DNA from: Angiostrongylus vasorum
Taxonomy: Eukaryota > Nematoda > Chromadorea > Rhabditida > Metastrongylidae
Assembly: GCA_018806985.1 (NCBI GenBank)
Contig: JADANN010000375.1
Location: forward strand, 1,488,001-1,552,000
Direction: 5' to 3'
Length of the DNA: 64,000 bases
The position numbers and the translations under genes were made by a program. Numbering within the stretch: position 1 is the stretch's first letter; each line of letters opens with the position of its first letter. The notes beneath the pieces were generated by a model. It ran no database searches and was not told the origin of the DNA. It was given only the letters and a program-made list of their open reading frames with translations. Shown in pieces: positions 10,138 to 22,000 of this stretch.

Positions 10138-13100
10138 ATGGCAACGAAGGAATACTTCGTACCATCGGAAGAAGTGATGACTACCATAGTGCTCCCTACG
10201 ATAATTTTCTGTATCGGAATGGTAGTAGCGATGTTGATTGGCATTAACAAATGTAAACAATGGGAACTGGATAAAATCGTAGAAATGCGCCGTACTCGAC
10301 GAGTTCTCCAACGGATAACAGCACGTCTCCGAGAGAAGAATTTCAAGACTATACAAAGTATGTTTATTGACTTTCGTGGGAATTCCATAAATCCTAGATG
10401 TCGATGTGCGGATCAAAATTTCACATAGTTGTCGCGTTATAAATTATGAAATTTGGACATTTTAAGACCACTTTCAGAACGAAAGCTGGCAGATTTCTGG
10501 AACAGCCAGACGATATAAAAAATTTCTGTGAAGCTCAGGAATTAATTCAGATGCTCGTAACATGCGAAAACGTGCAGCAGCAGCAAAGGCAGCCGGAAAG
10601 ATGGCGGAGAACCAGGGGGCACCTCCAATTTATTCAACCCAACAGCAAGCTGTGTAAGCTTTTTACTTAGCATGTGTGACTAGACGTAAAGAACTTCTAC
10701 GAAAAGAAGTAAAGCCCACTAGTGAAGCAAACGTATGTTGTCTGGAAGTCGTCAACAAATTAACTTCTTTGAATGTTCCAGTTGCGGTGCATCTCCACCA
10801 CCATCGTATGAGGATGCGCTATTGGACGAATATTACTACGAGTGTTTGCCTTCTAGTAGCAGGTACTCTTAATTGTCTAAACATTGTCTTAACTTTTTTA
10901 TTTGGTGCCTATTCTTTTTTCAAGCCAGAGTACTGTGTGCAATAAAGCCACAAGGATGGTGGGACATGAGCAAAATTCGGAACCTCAGTTGTGCTTCGAA
11001 CACGCGACTACCTAACCGGGAGCTCACGGGGTATCCACGGCACCAACCGACGACCTTGGCTTTTTTTGTCATCCACTTTTTTATCCTTTCGATGCTATCG
11101 GCAATCACGCGTCAGCGAAATGATCCAGGAAGCAAAAATCGGCACTGAACCAAGTTAAGCTGATTCTGAAGTCGAAATCTCACTCTCTCAGACAAAAGGT
11201 AATCGCAGGTTCGATGACCAACTGTGGTCCCGAGTTTTCCTCACTACTGAGAATCGTTGTGTTTGTATTTGTCTAAACACTGTTTACTTTCTAGTGAGAA
11301 GCACTTTATTATGGGCTTAACTGAACAGAAAAATGTGACCAGTACAAAAAACTAGAAAACGATTAACTGCTAGATGGTTATGATCTTACAGTGATGTAAT
11401 TGTACTATTAAAATTTTCGAGACGGTCTTCTCTCCATCAGTTTTGTCCCATGGTATTTTTTTTAAGTGTGGTCCATAACCATCTGATGAAGTTCGAAAGC
11501 TTCCAAAGTTCTTGTATTGCTGCCAGGACAACACCTAGAAGGCTGATGAACTCTGTGACCGTCATAGTTACTACAAGGGCTGAAGATGAATTGCGTTCAG
11601 TCGAACGGAGCTGCGAACCGATAAATTTCCTTCTAAACTGTGAACTACTTCGAAGAATCTAATTCTCCAAAAGTTTAATCTGCTACTAACAATGACGTCG
11701 ATGTCCACTGTGGTCGAGTGACATGAATAACCTGTTGTTCATTAAATGTCGAATGGTTGTCGCATTCGTAAGGGGACAGGCAGGTCAACACCGAACGCGT
11801 ACTTCACGTTTTTCTAATTTTTCTCAAGCTTTTTTCCAGATGAAGTTTACTTTATCTAATATAAAGCTTACTAGTAACTTATTAGGTTAAGTGTTATAGG
11901 TCACATTCAGTCACAAAAAGTGAGCAACAAGCGAGCTTCAACTCAGTCTCGCGCTTCTCGCCGAAGTGGACGTAGTAGCAGAAGGACGAGTCAGACGAAA
12001 CACCATGGGATTGTGGCCGTTTGATACAACTGTATATAATAATACATTCTTTTCTGGGAAATAGCTACCTAACGGTAGCTCTACTTCACTACAGTCTCAC
12101 TGCAGTAGTTTATCATATGTAGGAAAAAATTAGGAATCAATATGTCCATAAAAATCTCTCCTTTTTCTTGTTCATATTTCCTTTCAAATTTCGGTTCTTA
12201 ATACTTTATTGGACGTGCAAAGCCAATGGTTGCCAATATTGCCTGCAGCCTGACCTTAGTCTGTCTGCTTCTTGTATGCAAAGGAAAGCTAATGATTTTC
12301 CAGTGGTTTTTGTTTACGTGACTTACAGTCCGTAAATTCTTGCAGTTGACGTATCTTTGTATTATAAAGTTGTGTTATACTTCACAGTTGTACATCGATT
12401 AATTAGGTCCCTACAAGTGTGTTGATTTCAAGCTGATCTCACGCACCATCAACGATCTCCTTAGTAAACATTTCTAACAGAATGTTTTCTTCTTGTGGTT
12501 AAACCACTTATTTTAGAATCTGTTTTCATAAAGGATAAAAGGATAAAGCTGTCGGCGTTGATCAATCCCCTGAGGGATGCGCCATGCATTCGACTTCATT
12601 AAGCTTTGTTTGGACGTGATTGAATGCATATCTGACCTTTACAAAGACTCGCGATGGCCTACCGATGTATCCGAGCCAGTGCTGCTATCCTCCCAGACAA
12701 GTTCGGTACCAATTTACCGACCCCGGAGGGATGGAGGGCTTGGTGGGCTACGGGCGCGAGGATAGATTCCACGTGTGTGTTGCAAGGCGCCTCCGACCAC
12801 TGCGCCACACGCCACGCCCCCCTAAGATGTTTTCATGGACCAACAAAACCATTAATATGGAGGTGTAATTTTCATAGTAATTATGCTTTGCAAGGAAAAG
12901 TTTCCAGGTGCTATGCGCATAATAAAAAAGACAAATATTAACCAAATTTCCCGGAATACAACAGATTTTCAGGCATCAGTGTATCTGGATACCTTTTTCC
13001 CTATACGAATCCTTATTTTTTATTCATAGATTTGTTGGGATACGAGAAGCGCGACGATGAGATGTACGGTGCCACACATATGCTTGGTAGCTGGTTCTAT

Positions 13101-15907
13101 CTATCCCATCCAAGATGGCACAAATCTCGTATCCTACTGGAGTTATGGAATTGTTACCAGACTTTTCTGGGAAAATGTCCTACCACCCGCACTAGTCGGT
13201 GACTGTGATTGGTGGATACGTGCGAACACTCTAGTAGAGGTACAACTGCGTATGGAATCAGTTTTAAAGGTATTCGACTGCAGGACAATGTTCTCAAGTG
13301 GCAGCCGAATCCCAAGGAAATCCGCAGATGTTCGTGGATGACGGATGCGAAAGAAAGGGCGGAATGGCGGAAGTGCTGGAATTTGCAAAATGCGCGTCAT
13401 ACAAATTAGTTCTACATATATTTTTATGATTCCCTTTCATTATAGTTTTATTTGCAGAGGTGTACTACCCAGTTGCAATAAGTGGAGTGTTCCTGCTGTC
13501 TAATTGCGGTGTGTAACAAGGGTTCATTCGTCCAGGAAACGATCCAAGATCAGAAGTGCTACATTTCCAAAACCGAGCTATAGGACTTCACCTGTGAGGA
13601 TCGCTGCCATCTTCGAAGAAACCTAGTTACAATCCAGCGAACCATATTTGCTTTTAGATTTCCCGTTGACTGACTGTGATGACGATGTGGGAACGTCCTT
13701 TTACGGCTACTTTCAGAGACCAACAGGAAAATCCTAGTCTGAGTAAGTTTATGCCCGTTAATTTCATCATGAGGACCGCAGTTCAAGTTTACCCATAAAA
13801 CGTTTTGATTCATAACTTAGAATGAGTTTCTTACTTGCAATATCGGAGTGGAACTTTGTTGTAGTTCGCCCGCCTAAAAAGTGGAGCACTTGAAGTTCTG
13901 CGGTTAGAATTTCTTATCTTCTGACTTGTAAACAACAATTAACTTCAAACAGGGATGTCAGATAACAAATATTTACTCTGAAAAAGCTAGTAAAATCCTG
14001 GAAATATCCGAAAAGGGACTTTATTACAGTACTGCAACCATGACTGGCCATACTTCGCTACACATCGTGACTCATCGAGCCAGACACGACTGATCAGATA
14101 TCCTAAAAAAAGTTATTTAGGATAATACTTGTTGAAAATTGCGCCCAGTTGCATAGGACTAAGATGTGTGCGGATGAAAAACTGTGGAGAATTGTTAGCG
14201 TCAACCTACATCTTCACAAAGATCTTAAAAGTTACAAAATTTATCTCCGAGGAATGAGTTTCTCTCACACCATAGATATCTTAGGGTAGTAGTTTATTTA
14301 TCACGTTAACTTTATCAACTGAATATTAAAATCCAGGCATAAAAGGATCTGGCCTGAGAGAGATTTCGTTGAACTAGTAGAAAGCTGATGTACCTGTGAT
14401 GAAAATGGCTGGAAAGTGGCACACAACTGGTACATAAGGGCCTTGAAAAGCCGAGAAGGTAAGAAACGTTGCTGCTTCACAGAGGTAGTTCGGATGTCGA
14501 GATTTCGACCAGTAACCACTTCCTGAATAGCATATCAATTGCATTCACTACAAAAACCTACCTAATCGCTGCGAAATTATTGTTAAAAGTGAAATCTAAT
14601 CATTGATTTTCCCCGTGATCTAATCAATATTCACATTTTGCATTGTGTCGCCTTATAAGCAACCTACCAACGGTTTACCGCCTCATCGTGGCTAGGAGAT
14701 GTTCCTGGGTATCGGGCAGCGATGTACTGCGAGGTGATTCATCCCCTGGCTGGGTCTTTCAACCTGAGAAGGAGTCCGGCGCTTCTATCACGAAGCCCAG
14801 CTAAGAGTAAACCAGTACCAGGATCCACCACCGCCTTAGTACAAAAATTAGTTGCATGGTGGCAAATCTCGTTCCGATCCACAAAGGCAGCGACTCGACC
14901 TGGAGCAGACTTCGGCGAGGCTGACTTCAGGACTGCAGGAAAACACGATGGCTAGACCAACAAAATTCCGAAAAATGGAGATTATGCTAAAGCCCGACAA
15001 CCAGTTAGGACGGGCCATCTTAGGATCCTAGGTAAGTTCACGCACAGTACGGTGCATAACAGAATTAAAACACATTTCAAGTCTTGATTGGAATAGCCAA
15101 CGAAGTGCTAGCCTTTTGTCGTCATCACTAAATGTATTAGTAATGAACAAGACTGTGTAATTGTGAAACACACCAAGAAGTAGATTAGCTGACGTTTCAC
15201 CTTGTTCGTTTTTGTATTTAGCGGTAATGAAAAACGGATCAAGACCACCGATTTTCATCTTCCCTTTCGATCTCCTAAAATCGAGAAGTTTGGAAAGTTG
15301 ATAGAAAAGGACATACTTCTCTCAGCATAGTAACTATTGTCTGTATGTGCTTAATATGCACATAAAGAAGAGTTGCTTAGGACCAAATTCGTTCTTGAAT
15401 TTCTGCTTGGGAGAAAAAATAATTGAATAATTGTCGCTTCACTCCTGTCGCACTCTCAGAATTGCCGAACCGACCCGGCCTGCTGGAAGGTAGATGCAGA
15501 AAGTTCGCTGACTTCCGTAATGGAGCTCCGCTATACCCACGATTGCTAGTTGGATCTCCAGTAATAACTGACGCGTTAATTTTCTTGTGCTAACATAGAA
15601 ACGCTTTTTGCGTACTTCGCCTTCAGTGGATTCTTCAGTGGAGTACAGGATATGCTATATGAGCTGGCACGCACATATGCACGTGTATCTATGAGTGTAG
15701 CCATAAATATGCAGGATATAAAAAATCTAATGTAACAGAGCTATAGTGCATAGTGAATCCACCTCATTCCCTGGGCAGATTGGCTGTCACTCTTGGTTTA
15801 CGACTATTCCTTATCCGCCAAATACGGATGCACCAATTAGCCCCAATATTAAGAAGGCTGAGATCTCTTCCAGCCGCCTGCGTGACGACGCTTCTACAAG
15901 AATGTAA
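10138..15907 (+). CDS. small single-pass membrane protein with two PPxY motifs
   Basis: Predicted exons are 10138-10357, 10551-10653, 10782-10862 and 15754-15907 (about 185 residues), with matching phases 1, 2 and 2. The ATG lies 9 nt after a ttctttag acceptor. Residues about 14-36 are one hydrophobic span followed by a long basic helix-like region (MRRTRRVLQRITARLREKN, RNMRKRAAAAKAAGK). The tail contains PPIY and PPSY, both WW-domain ligands, then an acidic DEYYYE stretch. The last exon ends RLRDDASTRM and is followed 40 nt later by AATAAA. An alternative is a 20-nt micro-exon at 11900-11919 joined to an acceptor at 15747. Another is termination at a TAG at 11973-11975 if exon 3 splices to 11900. 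Intron 3 (about 4.9 kb) is filled with repeats. The architecture matches the gene at 978, so the two may be distant paralogues. The family is not recognised. Confidence 0.65.
10888..11240 (-). repeat. family D repeat, diverged
   Basis: Minus-oriented copy with CTATTCTTTTTTC, TATCGGCAATCACGCGTC and CACTGAACCAAGTTAAGCTG, the family D landmarks. It lies in intron 3 of the 10138 gene. Confidence 0.6.
11245..12525. other. intron sequence with a possible small exon
   Basis: Mostly unremarkable AT-rich sequence within intron 3 of the 10138 gene. A possible alternative exon starts at 11900 after ttatag; in another frame the same stretch reads as an Arg/Ser-rich segment (RASRRSGRSSRRTS). Confidence 0.35.
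12530..12823 (-). repeat. SINE family A copy, full length
   Basis: Well preserved copy in minus orientation, from AAGGATAAAGCTGTCGGCG to the head TGCGCCACACGCC. Intronic. Confidence 0.85.
13130..13405 (+). repeat. SINE family B, diverged copy
   Basis: The middle block TTACCAGACTTTTCTGGGAAA and the tail TTCGTGGATGACGGATGCG, GAAGTGCTGGAAT identify family B. The head is not recognisable. Confidence 0.5.
13410..14660. other. intron sequence, nothing recognised
   Basis: No repeat family copy or supported exon was seen between 13.4 and 14.66 kb. Confidence 0.35.
14663..15035 (-). repeat. family C repeat
   Basis: Minus-oriented copy with a deletion near the middle. It starts ACGGTTTACCGCCTCATCGT and ends near GACGGGCCATCTTAGGATCC. 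Confidence 0.75.
15040..15740. other. intron sequence, nothing recognised
   Basis: Stretch leading to the last exon of the 10138 gene; no repeat copy was identified. Confidence 0.3.
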
Positions 15908-15946
15908 ACGATTCCTCGCATTGGTTTGGTGTTTTATAAGCCTCTA

Positions 15947-15952
15947 AATAAA
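15947..15952 (+). terminator. poly(A) signal AATAAA
   Basis: It lies 40 nt after the TAA of the last exon of the 10138 gene and about 100 bp from the opposing signal of the minus-strand gene that starts at 23013. Confidence 0.7.
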
Positions 15953-16055
15953 AATTTCAGATCCGAAATTCCCAGACAAACTTTCTATTGAGACCCGCAC
16001 TGATCAATAATTCGCTATTTTTTTGATAAACGTACACGAAATTGTTATTATACTA

Positions 16056-16061
16056 TTTATT
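16056..16061 (-). terminator. poly(A) signal AATAAA overlapping the stop codon
   Basis: On the minus strand the final codons AAA TAA A contain AATAAA, so the stop codon of the SWEET-like gene lies inside its own poly(A) signal. Confidence 0.6.
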
Positions 16062-19000
16062 TAATCATGAAAGGTGACGCTTCGGTGGATTTCGTCTTCT
16101 CAGGCTTAGGCGGTGCGTGCCGTAAGCTGATTTGTACATAATCGCCTCAACTAGTTACACTGAATATCATGACGGCGTAATCTCGACAGTTGAAAGGAGC
16201 TAAACTGATCTGCCATATTTAGCTATTCCGGTTTAACGTCTTACCGTTGCTGAGAATGTGTCTGGGACCACGTTGAAATATAAAACGGGTGCTCACTCCA
16301 GAGGTAGGGGTCTTCCAAACAGTGGAAGTGCTGGACTTTACTCGTCCGTAGAACTAGATTCTGTCATACCTACACCGGCAGAAAAGAACGCACGAAAGAA
16401 AAGGGTCACATGGAAACTGCAATATTCTTTGCATTTCCCCAGCCACTAGAATCCATTTAAATGGTCTGGAACAGGAACCATTGAAGATGACACTGTTACT
16501 TGCTTTAGTTAAGAAAAGATGAAGCATTCGGCATTGATCAATCTTTTAAGGAGGCGCCTTGAATTCGACTTCAGTAAGTATTGTTAAGCGTGATTGAATG
16601 CATATCTGGTCTATACAATAACCCACAGTGGCGATCCGATGTATCGAATAGTGCTGCTATCTTCCCGAAAAAGTTTGGCACAAATTTGCTGATCCCGGAG
16701 GGGTGGAAGGCTTGGTGAGCCTGGCGCGTGGGATCGATACCGTGTGTGTTGCAGGTCACTTTTAACACTGCGCCACACGCGTCTCTTCGCCTTAGTTACT
16801 TGATGATTATGTTGCAAAAGACGATGCAGATGAATCATTTTCGGAAGTTCATACCTGAAGTCGTATTTTTGCTTGTCGATGGCAACTATCATATACATAA
16901 AGAATAAGGCGATAGCAGTGAGCACAACGGATGTTATCAATGAGATCGATCTTTGATTCTGAGCTATTATTGATATCGGCGAGCAATACAGAATGGGAAA
17001 GAGCACCTGGAACATTTGTAGACAATAGTAATAGTAATAGCAATAGTAGGAAGAATGATAACGAAGGTAATAGTAACGACAGTAACAATAATGGCGACAA
17101 ATCGAATTCAACAATGCGTTTAGAAAGCCAGGAAAGCGGCTAAATTTAAGCGTGATATATTTTCTGTTTGCCGATAAGTCACTGATTAGTGGGTAGCTCT
17201 TCGCTGAATTACTGTCTTTCTACAAAAACTGACGAACCTATTCTCATCCACTGAACCACTGAAATAGTGGTCTTATTGGAAGCTATTAAATCCTCCTCAA
17301 CGGTTAACCTTACCTCAGCATAGGTTTCACCTTCACACGGTTGGTCATTGGAATTAAGGAACAGTTTAATATTTTGGTTCGGAGTTCAGCTAGAAAGATA
17401 TCTCACTTTGATTAATAACGGTGGAAGGTTGTTGCTGGCAACGAGTGCCCATCGTATTCACGATTGGATTCCGGTATCAAATACTTGGTCAACCAAGAAA
17501 ATTACGTTTGTGACTGTAGGATTTTTGAAAAGGGTTTGTGAAAAGTGAAGAAAGAATGCAAGTGAAATGCTCCTTAGATTTGAACGAAGAAAGGACAGTA
17601 GCGCGTTCGTTCCCCACCATAGGCACCTGCGGTCCAGAGTTTTGCAAATATCTCAGCTTCGTTGAAGTTATATTTCGCAATATACCCTGCCATCAAAAAG
17701 AGTAGGTAAAAAGTAAGTAAAAAGGTTAAAATTGTGATTATAACCATAGCCTCAGCTTAACTGGGTTCAATGCCGATTTGGGCTCCCCAGATCAATCCCG
17801 TTGACGGGTGATTGCTGATGGCAAAAGATGGATAGAACTAGCTGAGAGACAGGTGAAACGAAGGACCCGCATGGTGTGGTGGTGAACGCGTTACTCCCGG
17901 AAAGGACAGTAGCGCGTTCGTTCCCCACCATAGGCACCTGCGGTCCAGAGTTTTGCAAATATCTCAGCTTCGTTGAAGTTATATTTCGCAATATACCCTG
18001 CCATCAAAAAAGAGTAGGCAGTAAGCAAAAAGGTTAAAATTGCTCCTTAGATTGTCCACAAAGTGGTAAATCAGCAGTTCAATGAGAATTTTCATTGAAT
18101 CGATCGAGATCTTCCTTATGTTTTTGATGCTCTGGTAATCAATGAACATCATCGGCGACCACTCAAAAAGGTCACAACAACCAGTGAGTTCTAAGTGGCT
18201 GACACTTCTGTTCGCGTTTTGCTTGCTACGACTTACCATATCGCTCCATAGTTTGTAGATACCACAGTTAGAACGTTTATAGTCGAGAGAGTTTAGCGCC
18301 AAATATTCGGTCCAATGGTATTTCAGAATGTAAGTCATTTGAACTAAGCTGCATCCCATCAGACTTTCTGAAAAGTTCCAGAGGAAAAAGCTATTCTATG
18401 AGTTACGATTTGGTTATAATCAACTAATCAATGCTTGACATGTAGTGCTTTAGAAACGGTTTGGTAGAAATTAGGGAAAACGAGCATATAGAAATGGTAA
18501 AAGTTCTTAGGAAGCCGATAGCCCAGCTGGTATTATCCTGTTCTTTACGCAGACGGACCACCCACAAGGCGCAGAGTCGCCCTGAATCCATTGAGCCTTT
18601 CATCCCTCCGAGGTAGGAAAATTGGTAACAGTTTTTGTCTGACACAAACTCACTCCCAGTAGTCAAAATGGGGACGGCTTAGCACGGCTACCCCCGCGAT
18701 TCCAAGCATAATCGACTCGATTGGTATTCAAAGACATTCGTGAAGAAAAGAAAAATCCTCAATCAGCAACCGAAGCCACGCGCCAAAAACTTCGGAGGCC
18801 TTCAGGGATGTTGGATGCGAGGGAGTGTAGGAAATGTTAAGATCCACATAATACGACACATGTAACGTCGGGTCATATAATATTTAATAATAGTATTAAT
18901 AACAATAGTAATGAAAAATAATATGTGGTCATGCATGACCTATCGGCGAACTTCGTGCTTCTTTAACTTACACATCAAGCTGTTAACCGATTTATCGATT

Positions 19001-22000
19001 AGTTGTTGTTCAAACGACACAAAAATTTCCAGCTTATTTTAGGTTTTGAAAACCTGGTTTCTGCTAAGGGTCATTCAGTTTATGTAAACTGCATCTTTGT
19101 TAAATTAAGCACATCCCCCCAACCCGGATTTGATGATTTTAGAGCCCAGTCGAAGACGATAAGGTTAAGGAAGAACGAAAGAATGACAAAATATTGAAGA
19201 TCTCATTGGGTAACTAAGGACAAGCATTCAAATGGAATGAAAGAAACTTCTGGTTGCTCACCTGTGATTTTCCCCTGCGTATTTCTTTGATAGTACAATG
19301 ATGAAATGATAAATAACGGCCAGATAACGAGTGTGATGCCAGATCGAACAAAATGCTTAACGTCGATGTCCAGGATTGTTGGATGAAGTTCGACACCAAA
19401 ACAAAATTCAGATATGGTAGTCACTGAAATAAATATGTTCAGTAAGTATGTCATATAAAATCTTATCACTCATCAACAAAAGCGGGGAGTGGTGAGTTCC
19501 ATTTATCCCCCATTACCCTCCAGCGCTTCTTAGAGAGCTCTCAACAAATATGACAAGTATCGAACCCTTCGTATATTGTTCTATTCCCAGTGTTCTTTAA
19601 AAGAAACTAATCCGGCGATTGGTTTAAACTTCGACTCCAAATAGTTCTACTCTTTTTTTAGGTTTCTGAATGAAAATGTCGGGCTTCTTTTCAACTTGGA
19701 TCAACTAACCCTTTTGTGGAGAAGAAGCCTCGCTGAAAACCGTGATCGGGTGGCTAAGAACGCCCTTCACCCTGATGGGACAAGCAGTGCAGTATTTGGG
19801 GGCATGATCAAGCACTCATGTATCGACGTAAATATTGACAAAAAACAAGGACAAAATGAGAAGAGAGGATTAGCGTCTGAAGTGCTTCAAATTTTTGACA
19901 TTAACAAATTAGTGATGGTTTTTTGCCAAACAGCATACCCAATAACTATCGGGAAAACCTGAGAGAACTCAGAGCAACTAATTTATTTTAAAGCAAATCC
20001 CTTTGATGCGACTAATTTCTGACACAAATTTATTTTTCTATCGAAATTTTTGGAAGGGGCCTGTATAGCGCAGTTGTCGGAGGCGCTGTGCAACAGACTT
20101 GGGTACGATCCCCACTGCCCAGGCTCATCACCAAGCCTTCCGTCCCTCCGGGGTCGCCAAATTGGTACCAAACTGGTAGGATAGCAACACCGGATCGATA
20201 CATCGGCAGGCCACCGCGATTCACTGTAAAGGCCAGATCTGCAATCATTCACTTCCAACGATGCTTAATGAAGTTGAATGTATGGCGCATCCATCTGGAA
20301 TTGATCAACGCCGAGAGCTTTGTGCTTTTTTTTATCCTTACCAACACTTCTGATCAGATATGGGTATCCCCTCCTCCTAGGAGACTTTCGTATCACACGG
20401 CTTTATTGAGCGAAGTCTTATCTGTTACGATCTACTGGTAAATCTAAAACTTTGAGCAAAAGCTATTACTATTATAATGAGTACTTTTATCACTTCATTT
20501 TCTCAATAAACTCGTCGTAAGTGGAGGGGAACAACTCAAACTGCCTTATCTTTTGGTAACAAGAGGTAACTCATCTGAAGTAAAAGGTTTCTTTGATGAT
20601 TTATGTCGGTTAGGAGACCTACACTTTTCAATATATTTAATTTTTTTAAAGGAATCCTTTAAACTATGCGATGAAAAGAAATTCAAAGGAAAAGAAAAAA
20701 TGGCGGAATACATACCATTATAGTAGTCTCCGAATCGATAATTGATCAACATTATTCCGTACATTGTCACACAAATGAAGGCAAAGCATGAAATGACCGA
20801 GGAGAAATGAATAAATAGTAAATCATCACGATATAGACCAAGTTTTCCACCCATCACATACAACAAACAAAGCAGTAACGATGAACTGAAGCCATTCACT
20901 GACTTCTTTGTGTCGCCTGTAATGAACATATTCAGCCTATCTTAACCTTTTTATTTACTGCTTATTCTTTTTTTTTAACAGCAGGGTATGTTGCCAAATA
21001 TAACTTCTATAATGCTGAGATATTTGCAAAACTCCGGTCTGCTGCCGTTAAAAAAAGAAAAAAGCGGCAGTAAATAAAAAGGTTAAGATTGTGATTATAA
21101 CTATAGCTTCAGCTTAACTGGGTTCAATGCCGATTTGGGCTCCCCAGATCAATCCCGTTGACGGGTGATTGCTGATGGCAAAAGATCGATAGAACTAGCT
21201 GAGAGACAGGCAAAACGAAAGACCCGCATGGTGTGGTGGTGAACGCATTACTCCCCGGTAAGGAGAATAGCGCGTTCGTTCCCCACTGCAGAAACCTGCG
21301 ATCCGAAGTTTTGCAAATATCGCAGCATTATAGAAGTTATATTCAGCCTATTTTCAACCAACAACCAGTTACGGCTAAGAAAAGAAAATTATACTAGGAA
21401 AAGGTCCGAAATTGACTACAGTTTCAAAAATTAAAACATACGATTGTACTTTCTTCTTTATTTATTTATTTTTTTAAAATAAGACTAGAAGCCAGTTAAG
21501 TAATCTTTTTTGCAAGAAATGGGAGAACAATAATAATACAAGACATATACTTGATAGTTGATCCTTTAACGGCCCGTCCTCACTGGTTGTGTGGACCCCA
21601 GCATAATCACCATTTTTCGGAGATTTGCTGGCTAAGCCATTGTGGTCCTCTGGAATTTCGAGGTTAGCCAGGCCAAAGTCTGCCCCAGGTCTTCACCACC
21701 AAAGGTAGTCGCAGACGTTGTGGATCAGAGGGAGATTGGCCACCATGCGACTTTGATACCAAGACGGTGGTGGATCCTGGTATTGGTTTACTCTTAGCTA
21801 GGCTTCCTGATGGAAACGCCGGGCTCCTTCTCAGCTTGGGAGACCCTGCCGGAGGGACGAATCCTCCCGCTGTACATCGCAGTCCGACACCCAGGAACAC
21901 CTCCCAGCCACGATGAGACGGTGCAAGATATGCAAGGAAGCAATAATACAAATAAAGCTTAAGACCTTCATTATTTTGTTGAAGAATATGGAACATTAAA

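Noticed and set aside
11932..12025. Arg/Ser-rich frame as an SR-type protein tail
   Set aside because: It does not match the phase of exon 3 of the 10138 gene; a different frame with correct phase ends at 11975, and the last exon at 15754 is better supported by its poly(A) signal.
16849..17100. Second open frame over exon 5 of the SWEET-like gene
   Set aside because: It is open but does not fit the phase of the neighbouring exons, while the hydrophobic frame does.
19696..19962. Open frame of 88 residues on the + strand in intron 2 of the SWEET-like gene
   Set aside because: It follows a T-rich acceptor-like site but has no partner exon and no recognisable motif; probably chance.
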